From assembly GCF_904067045.1 (NCBI RefSeq), contig NZ_CAJFDC010000014.1, positions 356,118 to 420,117 on the forward strand: a DNA stretch of 64,000 nucleotides, in the 5' to 3' direction. Shown one piece after another: positions 53,274-61,377 of the stretch. The first letter of the stretch is position 1, and each line of letters opens with the position of its first letter. A program made the position numbers and the translations under genes. Source of the stretch: Pseudomonas sp. FEN. Its GTDB lineage: Bacteria > Pseudomonadota > Gammaproteobacteria > Pseudomonadales > Pseudomonadaceae. The notes beneath the pieces were generated by a model that saw only the letters and a program-made list of their open reading frames with translations, ran no database searches and was not told the DNA's origin.

Positions 53274-54691
53274 GGCCTTGGCTCCAGATGACGAATATCG
53301 GTCAGGTGCCCGGCAATGGCGGCCGCGGCCACCATCGCCGGGCTCATCAAATGCGTCCGCGCCCCGGCCCCCTGACGCCCTTCGAAATTGCGATTGGTGC
53401 TGGAAGCGCAACGATCGCCGGGCGCCAGGACGTCGTCGTTCATTGCCAGGCACATCGAGCAGCCCGATTGCCGCCACTCGAAACCGGCGTCGATAAACAC
53501 CGCCTCCAAGCCTTCGGCCTCGGCCTGATCGCGCACCTGGGTGGAACCGGGCACGATCATCGCCCGGACATGCTTGGCCACCTGCTGGCCGCGTACCACC
53601 CGGGCGGCATCGCGCAAGTCCTCGATCCTGGCGTTGGTGCAGGAGCCGATAAAGGCGTGACTGATCACGATCCGGTTCAGCGGCATGCCGGCTTCCAGCC
53701 CCATGTAGTTCAAGGCGCGACGCATATCCTGGCGCAGGATCGGGTCGCTGAGGTCTTGCGGGTCCGGCACCGTCGTGCCGATGGGCGCCGCCTGGTCCGG
53801 GCTGGTGCCCCAGGTGACCATGGGTTCCAGGGCCGCGGCATCCAGCTCGACTTCAAGGTCGAACCGCGCGCCGACATCCGTATGCAGCTCCCGCCAACGG
53901 GCCACGGCCTGTTCCCACAACTCGCCCCTGGGCGCCCGGGGCTTGTCCTTGAGGTAGGCGAAAACCTTGTCGTCCGGGGCCATGAAGGCACCGCGCGCGC
54001 CCGCCTCCACCGCCATATTACAGATGGTCATGCGCGCCTCGACGCTCAGGGCATCGATGGTCGGGCCACAGAACTCGATGGCGTAGCCGGTGGCGCCGGA
54101 CGCACCGATCCGAGCGATCAGCGCCATGATCAGGTCCTTGGACGTCAGCCCCGGCGCCAACTCGCCGCCGACCGTCACCCGCATCGTCTTCAAGCGTTTG
54201 TAGACCAACGTCTGGGACGCCAGCAAGTGCTCGATCTCCGAGGTGCCAATACCAAAGCCAAACGCACCAAGGGCGCCATAGGTGGTGGTGTGGCTGTCGC
54301 CGGCGGCCACCACCATGCCCGGCAGGATAAAGCCCTGCTCGGGCGCGACCACGTGCTCGATGCCCTGGCGCTTGTCCAGCACATCGAACAGCTCGATGCC
54401 AAAGTCGGCACAGTTCTCGGCGAGGTAGGACACCTGCCGCGCGCCACCGGCGTCAGGCATGGCGGCGATGCGCCGGGGCGCGGTGGGGTTGACATGGTCG
54501 ACCACCGCCAGCGCGGTTTCCGCGCGCCAGACAGCGCGCCGGGCTTCGCGCAGACCGCTGAAGGCCTGCGGACTGGTGTATTCGTTGATGACCTGGCGGT
54601 CGATATACAGCAGGACATGGCCCTGGTCATCGAGGCGACACACCGCATGGGAATCGATGTGCTTGTCGTAGAGGGTTCTTGTAGGAGTCAT
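53270..54691 (-). CDS. 3-isopropylmalate dehydratase large-subunit paralogue (LeuC-like)
   Basis: 473 residues of the aconitase superfamily. The iron-sulfur ligands are in FIGSCTNARIEDL and GCSMCLAMNDD; substrate residues include HIDSHAVCRLD and VAAGDSHTTTYGALGAFGFGIGTSEIEHLLASQ. It hydrates or dehydrates a substituted malate. The neighbours are a DmlR-like regulator and dctA, not leuB, pointing to D-malate, maleate or citramalate metabolism instead of leucine synthesis; this is inference. It is translationally coupled to the small subunit. Confidence 0.9.
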   Translation of the reverse strand: MTPTRTLYDKHIDSHAVCRLDDQGHVLLYIDRQVINEYTSPQAFSGLREARRAVWRAETALAVVDHVNPTAPRRIAAMPDAGGARQVSYLAENCADFGIELFDVLDKRQGIEHVVAPEQGFILPGMVVAAGDSHTTTYGALGAFGFGIGTSEIEHLLASQTLVYKRLKTMRVTVGGELAPGLTSKDLIMALIARIGASGATGYAIEFCGPTIDALSVEARMTICNMAVEAGARGAFMAPDDKVFAYLKDKPRAPRGELWEQAVARWRELHTDVGARFDLEVELDAAALEPMVTWGTSPDQAAPIGTTVPDPQDLSDPILRQDMRRALNYMGLEAGMPLNRIVISHAFIGSCTNARIEDLRDAARVVRGQQVAKHVRAMIVPGSTQVRDQAEAEGLEAVFIDAGFEWRQSGCSMCLAMNDDVLAPGDRCASSTNRNFEGRQGAGARTHLMSPAMVAAAAIAGHLTDIRHLEPRP

Positions 54692-54972
54692 GGTGGCGCT
54701 CGCTGGAATGAAGGTACGCGAGGCTGTCGGATCACGACGGCAGACCGACAGGCGTCCCGGCCATCATAGGCGGCGGAAATGGTGCATCAATGGCTGGAAG
54801 GTGATGGCTGGACACATGGATCGTGTTTGATCGGACGAGTTGTGGTTGTCATCACTGCCTTATAACCGACACAATAGAAAGGTGTTACACGATATAACAA
54901 CGTGATCGACAGCCAAAAAATACGGCCGACTTCAGCTATAAATGGATAGGACAGGAACTGAAAGGAATTCTG

Positions 54973-55410
54973 ATGATCACAGACACAGATAACGGTACAA
55001 ATAAGCTAGGAGTACTGCTTGCCATGAGACCCGGCCTATCGAATCTCGTCAAGTCACAGAAAATAGCATTTGGCCTTGCATTGCTGGGCATTGTGGTGCT
55101 GTTCGGCGCCAAGCGACTGATCGAATGGGCACTTGATGAGCCGGTGGCCGAGTCCTGGGTCGACCTGAGCCTCGTGCTGGCGGCTTACCTGTATTTCTTC
55201 ATGATCCCCGCCCTTCAGGCCCATATCAGCAAAAAACTGAGAAGACGTGCTGCCCGTCGTCAAAAAAGGCAAGCAGCGGATCAACCCACCCCAGCCGCCA
55301 ATACGACTGCCGCGACAACGTCATGGGTGGAGAAGCAACCGCAAGGCCTGACCCAGCCCGTTGCGGTCACACAGCGGCCTGTGCGCCAGGGGCGGACGCA
55401 GCGGCGCTGA
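54973..55410 (+). CDS. Small membrane protein of unknown function
   Basis: 145 residues with two hydrophobic segments: IAFGLALLGIVVLFGAKRLI near residue 32 and LSLVLAAYLYFFMIPALQA near residue 65. A basic, low-complexity tail follows (KLRRRAARRQKRQ, then Ala/Thr/Pro-rich). GAAAGGAA precedes the ATG and an intrinsic terminator follows. No family recognised. It stands alone between the leuCD-like pair and the next minus-strand gene. Confidence 0.6.
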   Translation: MITDTDNGTNKLGVLLAMRPGLSNLVKSQKIAFGLALLGIVVLFGAKRLIEWALDEPVAESWVDLSLVLAAYLYFFMIPALQAHISKKLRRRAARRQKRQAADQPTPAANTTAATTSWVEKQPQGLTQPVAVTQRPVRQGRTQRR

Positions 55411-55433
55411 CAGCACCCTCCCCGTATACAAAC

Positions 55434-55457
55434 AAAAGGGGAGCAAAGCTCCCTTTA
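55434..55457. terminator. Intrinsic terminator between convergent genes
   Basis: GGGAGC-AAA-GCTCCC with an A-run before and a T-run after forms a compact bidirectional terminator, 27 bp after the end of the small membrane protein gene. Confidence 0.75.
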
Positions 55458-55483
55458 TCGCTTGCGGCCCGCGAATAATCCGA

Positions 55484-55984
55484 TCAGACCTTCGTATCCA
55501 CCGACATGCTGGCGCCGGAACTGGCGAACTGTTGCAGGTTCAGCAACACGTTAATCGCCCGCTTGTACTCCGGGATCATATGGTTGGAGAACTGGTCGCT
55601 CGAGCTGCCGCTCTGCAGCGTACTGATCTGGGTGGCGAAATAGTCCAGCGCGTTGAATTTCTCGCCCGCCTTGTTTTTCGTGCCGGCCGTGGCCAGCAGA
55701 CCGGCGGTGGACGTGCTGATCAGGCCGTGTTCCTTGAGGATATTGCTGTACTTGGTCAACTGATCCGGCGTCACCGATTTCGGGTCGAAGCCCTGGAATT
55801 GCGACTGCAGCTTGTCCTTCTGCATCTGCGCGGTGTCGAGGGCGGTCGGATCCCGGGGGATGTTGTTGAGCACCTGTTTGTTCTTGATTTCCTGCAGGTT
55901 GGCCTTCTGCGTATCGGCGGTCTTGCGCTCGAAGACCCGGGTACTGAGCGCCGTGGCCCAGGCGACGACTGAACCGGTGCTCAT
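55484..55984 (-). CDS. Conserved-looking protein of unknown function
   Basis: 166 residues: a helical, Gln/Lys-rich N-terminal half (ADTQKANLQEIKNKQVLN, TAQMQKDKLQSQFQGFDPKSVTPDQLTKYSNILKEHGLI) and a C-terminal part with ALDYFATQISTLQSG and MIPEYKRAINVLLNLQQFA. No signal peptide or metal motif. Composition and length suggest a small secreted or phage-tail-like accessory protein, but nothing specific can be claimed. An unusual long inverted repeat lies upstream at 56099-56136. Confidence 0.6.
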   Translation of the reverse strand: MSTGSVVAWATALSTRVFERKTADTQKANLQEIKNKQVLNNIPRDPTALDTAQMQKDKLQSQFQGFDPKSVTPDQLTKYSNILKEHGLISTSTAGLLATAGTKNKAGEKFNALDYFATQISTLQSGSSSDQFSNHMIPEYKRAINVLLNLQQFASSGASMSVDTKV

Positions 55985-56098
55985 GCCCGACCTCCAGGAA
56001 CCTGGCGGCAGGGGCTATCGCCGTAATACTGAAGCGCTTGCGAGGCGAGCATAGGGAGCATCCTTTCAAAGGTGGAAATGGCTGGCGGGCCTGATTAG

Positions 56099-56136
56099 GT
56101 AACAGAACTGTATAATATATATTTGTGTTCTGTTAC
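56099..56136. promoter_or_regulatory. Perfect 10-bp inverted repeat with AT-rich loop
   Basis: GTAACAGAAC and GTTCTGTTAC are exact inverse copies separated by 18 AT-rich bases that include TATAAT. It lies about 115 bp upstream of the minus-strand gene starting at 55984, and 45 bp beyond the end of the DUF799 gene. It may be an operator surrounding a promoter. Confidence 0.5.
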
Positions 56137-56180
56137 AAAATTCCAATTCTGAAAGAAAGCCCCCCTATAGGCTCAGATCC

Positions 56181-56840
56181 TCAGTCCGTCCCGTACTTCG
56201 GCGAGCGCGGACCATACAACAGACCTGCCGGGTGTCCCGCCGACAACAGCCGCTGACTGGTGATACCGGCAATCGGGTGGCTCACATCGTTGGCACTGTT
56301 GATAATCTGCTTGACCGCCGCGGTGATCAACATGCCGACCAGGCCGCCACCGTTATTGTTGTTGCCCTCTTCGCTGGAGGCCGTGGCGCTGCCGGTCCAG
56401 AGCGTGGTACCGGTCTTGAGGTCCACCAGCCTGGCACTGGCCGTGACGATGGTGGCGCTGCTGATCACCATGTACTGCGTGCCGTATTGCTTGACCGTGA
56501 TGTACAAGGCCGCGTCCGCACCGAAGATCTCCTTCAACTTGGCCGGCGAGGTGTTGTGAATGTCGGTGGGCGTGCTCAAGCCATTCTGCTGGAAAGTTTC
56601 AGCCACCAACGCCACCGGCATCACGTAGTAACCGGCTTCCGCCAACGGGAATGTCACTTGGGACAGCAGGCTGTAGGTGGCCTTGATGTCCGGCGACTCG
56701 TTCAGCGGCGGCAACACCAGGATGGTCCGCGGACGGGCCTCTTTGTATGCCGAGTAATCCACGGTTTTGGTGGCTGCGCAGCCACCCAGCAGACTCACCA
56801 GCAGCAGCGCGCTCAGAGCCCCCAGAAAACGCCGATTCAT
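56181..56840 (-). CDS. DUF799 lipoprotein (GNA1162-like)
   Basis: 219 residues starting with a lipoprotein signal (LSALLLVSLLGGC, lipobox LGGC). The body RTILVLPPLNESPDIKATYSLLSQVTFPLAEAGYYVMPVALVAETFQQNGL is the DUF799/GNA1162 signature, an alpha-beta fold resembling TolB N-terminal domains. It is the third gene of an operon with CsgG-like and DUF4810 lipoproteins, a trio also found in Neisseria (NMB1124-1126), probably forming an outer-membrane assembly. The start overlaps the DUF4810 gene. Confidence 0.87.
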   Translation of the reverse strand: MNRRFLGALSALLLVSLLGGCAATKTVDYSAYKEARPRTILVLPPLNESPDIKATYSLLSQVTFPLAEAGYYVMPVALVAETFQQNGLSTPTDIHNTSPAKLKEIFGADAALYITVKQYGTQYMVISSATIVTASARLVDLKTGTTLWTGSATASSEEGNNNNGGGLVGMLITAAVKQIINSANDVSHPIAGITSQRLLSAGHPAGLLYGPRSPKYGTD

Positions 56841-57207
56841 TGCTTGATCCCTTGTGGGCGTTGTTCAACAGAAAGTCCATGTAAGCGGTCGACTCAGGGA
56901 ACAGTGCCTTCTCTGTCTGGAACTGCTGCACCATCTGATCATCCTTGCCAAGGCTGCCGTAAAGCATGCCCAGATGGGCGTGATAACCCGGTGGCGCGGC
57001 ACGGTCGGTGGCCTTGATCTTCTGCAGGTCGGCTTCCAGGGCCTCGACTTGCGCCTCCTTGGCCTCACCGTTGAAGTACTGGTACACCTGGGGCTGATAG
57101 CCTTCCCACTGATAGAGCGTATTGACCTTTGGGGCACAGCCCGTCAACAAGACACCACCGACTACCACTGTCGCAACGTAACGTAACAAACCCAACATTT
57201 TACCCAT
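56599..57207 (-). CDS. DUF4810 lipoprotein, apparently frameshifted near its end
   Basis: A lipoprotein (signal RYVATVVVGGVLLTGC) with the DUF4810 core TLYQWEGYQPQVYQYFNGE and GYHAHLGMLYGSLGKDDQMVQQFQTEKALFPES. As sequenced it reads through 240 bp of the DUF799 gene in another frame, ending with 80 residues of no family resemblance. Adding one base near 56867-56870 would give RPQGIKQ and a TGA at 56837-56839 that overlaps the DUF799 ATG, a 123-residue protein of normal size. The long reading is probably an error or a real frameshift. Confidence 0.75.
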   Translation of the reverse strand: MGKMLGLLRYVATVVVGGVLLTGCAPKVNTLYQWEGYQPQVYQYFNGEAKEAQVEALEADLQKIKATDRAAPPGYHAHLGMLYGSLGKDDQMVQQFQTEKALFPESTAYMDFLLNNAHKGSSNESAFSGGSERAAAGESAGWLRSHQNRGLLGIQRGPSADHPGVAAAERVAGHQGHLQPAVPSDIPVGGSRLLRDAGGVGG

Positions 57208-57243
57208 GACGCGTAAAACTCCCTGTTCTTGCTATAGAAATAC

Positions 57244-57927
57244 TTATGGGCGCCCCGGTTTCCAGGCGCCGTTGTCGATCGCCTGAACCATTTTGTTCAC
57301 GGCCTCGCGCATGGCCAGGTCGAGAACCTTGCCGTTGAGAGTCGAGTCGTAGCTGGCAGTCCCGCCGAAACCGATGATTTCGCGGTTCGATAGCGCGTAC
57401 TCGCCGGCACCCTGGCTGGAATACACCACTTCCGAAGTAACGATATTGACGATGTTCAGATTGACCTTGGCGTAGGCGACCTGGGTCTTGCCACGCCCGA
57501 GAATGCCGAACAACTGATGATCCCCGGTCTCTTTGCGACCGAACTCGGTGACATCACCCGTGACCACAAAATCCGCGCCCTTGAGTTTCTGCGACTGGGA
57601 TTTGATGTTCGCTTCCTGCTGGATCTCCGCCAGGTTGTCGCGGTCCAGCACACTGAAACGGTTGGTCTGCTGCAGATGGGTGATCAGGATGGTCTTGGCC
57701 TGGCCGCCGAGACGGTCGACACCATCGGAAAAAATCCCGCGCATGTAGCTGGAACGGTTATCGAACTTGCCGACGGCAATCGGGGTACGCAACCCGGCGT
57801 AAGCCTGGTTGGCCGTTTCCACTTGTTGCACCGGCAAAGCTCGGGAACTCTCGGTGGCGCAACCACCGATGGATGCCAGCGTGATCGCTGTCATCGCGTA
57901 AAGGGTGACCTGTGACACTTTTTTCAT
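57244..57927 (-). CDS. CsgG/HfaB-family outer-membrane lipoprotein
   Basis: 227 residues from ATG 57927 with lipobox SIGGC. CsgG-family segments: PIAVGKFDNRSSYMRGIFSDGVDRLGGQAKTILITHLQQTNRFSVLDRDNLAEI and KGADFVVTGDVTEFGRKE. CsgG forms a nonameric secretion channel in curli systems; shorter homologues occur with DUF4810 and DUF799 proteins, as here. First gene of the three-gene lipoprotein operon, 36 bp before DUF4810. No curli subunit genes are present in the window. Confidence 0.88.
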   Translation of the reverse strand: MKKVSQVTLYAMTAITLASIGGCATESSRALPVQQVETANQAYAGLRTPIAVGKFDNRSSYMRGIFSDGVDRLGGQAKTILITHLQQTNRFSVLDRDNLAEIQQEANIKSQSQKLKGADFVVTGDVTEFGRKETGDHQLFGILGRGKTQVAYAKVNLNIVNIVTSEVVYSSQGAGEYALSNREIIGFGGTASYDSTLNGKVLDLAMREAVNKMVQAIDNGAWKPGRP

Positions 57928-57936
57928 GCAGCACAC

Positions 57937-58487
57937 TCCAGGAACAAATCGGAACGGGGGACATCGGGAAACGCGCGGACGGATATTTCAGGCGAACGAC
58001 AAGGTGCGCGGCCTTACTCTTGGGCAAGGCCGGACCTGTGATCAGCGAAGGTCAGGGTGTTATCGCCGCAGAGGCCAAAAAGCGCTCCGGGGTTTTGAAC
58101 GGGGGAAGTTTCGAGAAAATGAAGCGGCTCGGGTAACGACACGACAGGGTCGCGGGGGACCTCATCCCGAGGGTGAAAAGATGCATGTTCATTCCTTGAA
58201 ACATTTGATATCAAATTAATGGCAGCATCATAGGGTGACAGCAATAAGGCGTCAAGAAATCGCAAGACTGGATCCGGGCCAAACGCATAAGCCGTGTTAA
58301 ACCACCGTTGCCGGCGGCCGATAATATTTTCAGCAAACGTTTCTTGGCTGCCAATGCAACGCCATTGGCCGGACTGATTCTTGCACGATCGTACCTAAAG
58401 CTCATTCAGCTCAAGCCGATAGCATGACGAAGCCCTGAACAGATCGGGCGGCCGAATAATAAGAACTGCTTTGCAAGGACAGGTCCC
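57937..58487. other. Intergenic region between the CsgG operon and the chemoreceptor
   Basis: About 550 bp between divergent genes. It contains the perfect palindrome ATTTGATATCAAAT (listed separately) and should include both promoters. No credible gene or repeat family was recognised. Confidence 0.5.
58203..58216. promoter_or_regulatory. Perfect 14-bp AT-rich palindrome
   Basis: ATTTGATATCAAAT lies about 275 bp upstream of the CsgG-family start and 270 bp upstream of the chemoreceptor start. It is a possible regulator-binding site for either. Confidence 0.35.
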
Positions 58488-60481
58488 ATGCCCATGTTCC
58501 GTACGATCCAAGCTCGCTACACACTGTTTCTGGTCCTGTTCATCCTGCTGTTGTTCGTCTTGACCGTGGTTGGCATCAGCCAGTTGGTCGCACCCACGTT
58601 ACGCAAGACCGAGGAGCAGGTCGTACTCAACCGCGTGGCCGAAGTGGCCGAACAGATCAAGGGCGAGTTGAACAAGGTCCAGGCCCAGCAACGCAGCATT
58701 ACCCAGACCATTCCCCTGCTCGACAGCGATACCATCGACAAGGTCCTGCCGGGCCTGGTGGATCAGTACGGTGAGCCGAAGGTCTTCGGCGGTGGTATCT
58801 GGCCCCTGCCCGGCCTGCGCACACCGGGTCGGAACAAGCACAGCACCTTCTGGCACCGTGATGCTAACGGCCAATTGAAGGTCAATACCTTCTGGAACAG
58901 CGCCGAAGCCCCCAACTATTACGAGCAGCCCTGGTACAAGGGTGGCATGGCCACCCCGCGCGGCCAATGCGCCTGGGCGGCGGCCTACAAGGATGACGCC
59001 AGCCAGGAGCCGCGTACCAACTGCGCCATGGCCATCCAGCGCGATGGCGTGCCATACGGCGTCTCGACCATCGACGTGACCCTGGGCTTTTTCAACGACC
59101 TGGTGGCGCGCAAGGAAAAAGACATCGGCGGGGAAATGCTGATTGTTGAAGCCGACGGCAAGATCATCAGCAACAGCACTCACATCAACAACCCGGTGGT
59201 ACTCAAGAACATCAACGACCTGGCCGCCGGCTCGGCCTTCGCCGCGCAGGTCAAGAGTGCCCTGCAAAATCGTGATGCCACGTCCCACCGCGTGGAGTTC
59301 AACAACGATGGCGTGGCCAGCACCTTCTTCATGCGCCCTATCGAAGGCACCCCATGGTTCCTCGCCACGGCCCTGCCGACCCAGTTGATCACCGCCCAGC
59401 GCGATGACGTGCTCAATACCCTGGCCCTGCTGCAAATCCCGATGATCGTGCTGCTGGTGCTGTTGCAGATTTACGCCATTCGCAAGTTGGTGAGCCGGAT
59501 GCAGGCGCTCAGGAGCAATATTGACGCGTTGTCCACGGGGGATGCCGACCTGACCCGGCGCATTACCATTCGTGCCGAAGATGAGTTGGGGGCCATCGGC
59601 CATTCGGTGAACCGCTTTATCGTCTATCTGCAGAACATGATCGGCGAAGTCACCCAGGCCACCGGCGATATGGCCTCAAGCCTGGACAAGCTGCAACAGA
59701 CCTCGGCTCATACCAACCAGATTCTGACTCGCCACGCCTCGGAAACCGAGCAGACCGTCACCGCCATCACCGAGATGAGTTCCACCGCCGACACCGTGGC
59801 CGAGAACGCCGCTGAAACCGCCGCCTTCACCCAACGCGCCAGTGAACACGCGGATCGCTCGCGGGTGGTGGTGGGGGAAGCGTCCAACAGCGTGATCGCG
59901 CTGATCGACGAGGTGTCCAGCGCCACCCACAAGGTCGAGAGCATGCAACAGGACGCCCAGCGCATCACTGAGACGCTCGGGTGATCGGCGCCATTGCCGG
60001 GCAGACCAACCTGCTGGCGCTGAACGCCGCCATCGAAGCCGCCCGCGCCGGTGAGCAGGGGCGTGGCTTCGCCGTGGTGGCCGACGAGGTACGCGCCCTC
60101 GCCGCCCGGACCCAGGCCAGTACCTCGGAAATCAACGAGATGCTCGCGCGCCTGACCCAGGGTGTCAGTTCGTCGGTCGCGGCCATGGAAAATACCCAGG
60201 CCAGTTGTCAGTCGGCGGCCGACGCCACGGCGCGAGTCAACTCGGGGCTCGATGAAATGGCCGGTTCCGTCAGCCATATCAACGGCCTGAGCAGCCAGAT
60301 CGCCACCGCCGCCGAACAACAGCGCTCGGTCACCGAAGAGATCAACCGCAGCATGGTACAGATCCGACACATGGTCGATGAACTGGTCCAGAGTGGCCAT
60401 GCCACCGATGCCAATACCCTTAGCCTGCTGGACGCCAACAACCGGGTCAGCACGCTGATGGGGCGCTTCAAGGTCAAGTGA
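58488..60481 (+). pseudogene. Methyl-accepting chemotaxis protein, frameshifted
   Basis: Residues ~10-32 form TM1, then a double-Cache-type sensor (VFGGGIWPLPGLRTPGRN, PYGVSTIDVTLGFFNDLVA), TM2 near residue 320, HAMP and the signalling domain. The frame stops at 59982-59984 after RITETLG, and continues in the next frame with IGAIAGQTNLLALNAAIEAARAGEQGRGFAVVADEVRALA, the highly conserved receptor tip. One missing G in CTCGGGTG explains it; restoring it gives 664 residues. Without the tip, CheA/CheW coupling would be lost. Confidence 0.9.
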
Positions 60482-60607
60482 AACGCAGCCGGTCGTGCCC
60501 TGGAAAACGGGCACGACCGCTGGTCTCGTGGGCCACGAAACCTTCTGTATCACCTATGCTCACTATTGTTTCCGCCTTTCAACAAGGAATGCAGTCGGAG
60601 CAGAGCC

Positions 60608-61072
60608 ATGGAACAACCCTCTTTCCAGCCTTATGCCAAAACGCTCAGCAACGAAGTCCATATAGAAGTCGATATCGAAACGCTCTACGCCTACGTCACC
60701 CAGCCGGATCGCTGGCACGAATGGCACCCCTCCTCCGTCAGCGCCGAAACCGGCATTCGTGGCCCCTTGCCCAAGGATCATCGCTTCACCGAAATCATCG
60801 ACCTGCTGGGTTTGCGGATCGAAATGAACTATCGGGTGGTCATCGCCAATGCCCCGGGTGAGTTCAAGGTGGCTTTCACTTCCTCGGTGGTCGATGGTGG
60901 CATCCACTACAGCCTGCTGCGTGACGGCCGTGGCACGCGGTTCATCCGCACCTTGCAGTACGTCACCGAGCTGAACCTGAGCGGCTTGCACGCACGCATG
61001 GTCGAACTCTCGGTCCGGGCGATGAATAACCTGAAGCACCTAATGGAAACGCCGCAGCGCTCCATCGCCTGA
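60608..61072 (+). CDS. SRPBCC (START-like) domain protein
   Basis: 154 residues. The polyketide cyclase/dehydrase fold is suggested by EVHIEVDIETLYAYVTQPDRWHEWHPSSVSAETG at the N-terminus and the long C-terminal helix HARMVELSVRAMNNLKHLME. These proteins hold lipids or aromatic ligands in a deep cavity. ATG 60608 is preceded by CGGAGCAGAGCC. No operon partner. Function unknown. Confidence 0.78.
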   Translation: MEQPSFQPYAKTLSNEVHIEVDIETLYAYVTQPDRWHEWHPSSVSAETGIRGPLPKDHRFTEIIDLLGLRIEMNYRVVIANAPGEFKVAFTSSVVDGGIHYSLLRDGRGTRFIRTLQYVTELNLSGLHARMVELSVRAMNNLKHLMETPQRSIA

Positions 61073-61101
61073 TGCCACTGCGGTCCGGAGTTCGCCCCCC
61101 A

Positions 61102-61203
61102 TTGTAGAGGCGCCAGTAGACGCTCGATTAGCGGCGATGAGGCCCTTGAGTCTTACGGCGTCCATGCGGACGCCATCGCCGGCAAGCCGGGCTCCTACAG
61201 GTT
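61102..61203. repeat. REP-type repeat
   Basis: TGTAGAGGCGCCAGTAGACG at the left and GCAAGCCGGGCTCCTACAGG at the right are imperfect inverse arms around GATGAGGCCCTTGAGTC, which also occurs in the repeat at 49040-49142. It marks the edge of the low-GC cluster to the right. Confidence 0.7.
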
Positions 61204-61377
61204 TGATGGTGATCTCGAGAAATACCTTAATCCAGGGTTAATCGCCACTCACCAACGCAAACAGATTAAATAAGCCCAAAACCCTCATGAACGTTTCGGC
61301 CTCGATATCTTCACCCCGGTACGTACAGTCAGCCGCTTGACCGTTGATTGAGGGTGCGACAGGCACGTCTTGAAGTA

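Noticed and set aside
53288..54769. Plus-strand frame of 493 codons
   Set aside because: Antisense to the LeuC-like gene, whose iron-sulfur cysteine motifs are clear.
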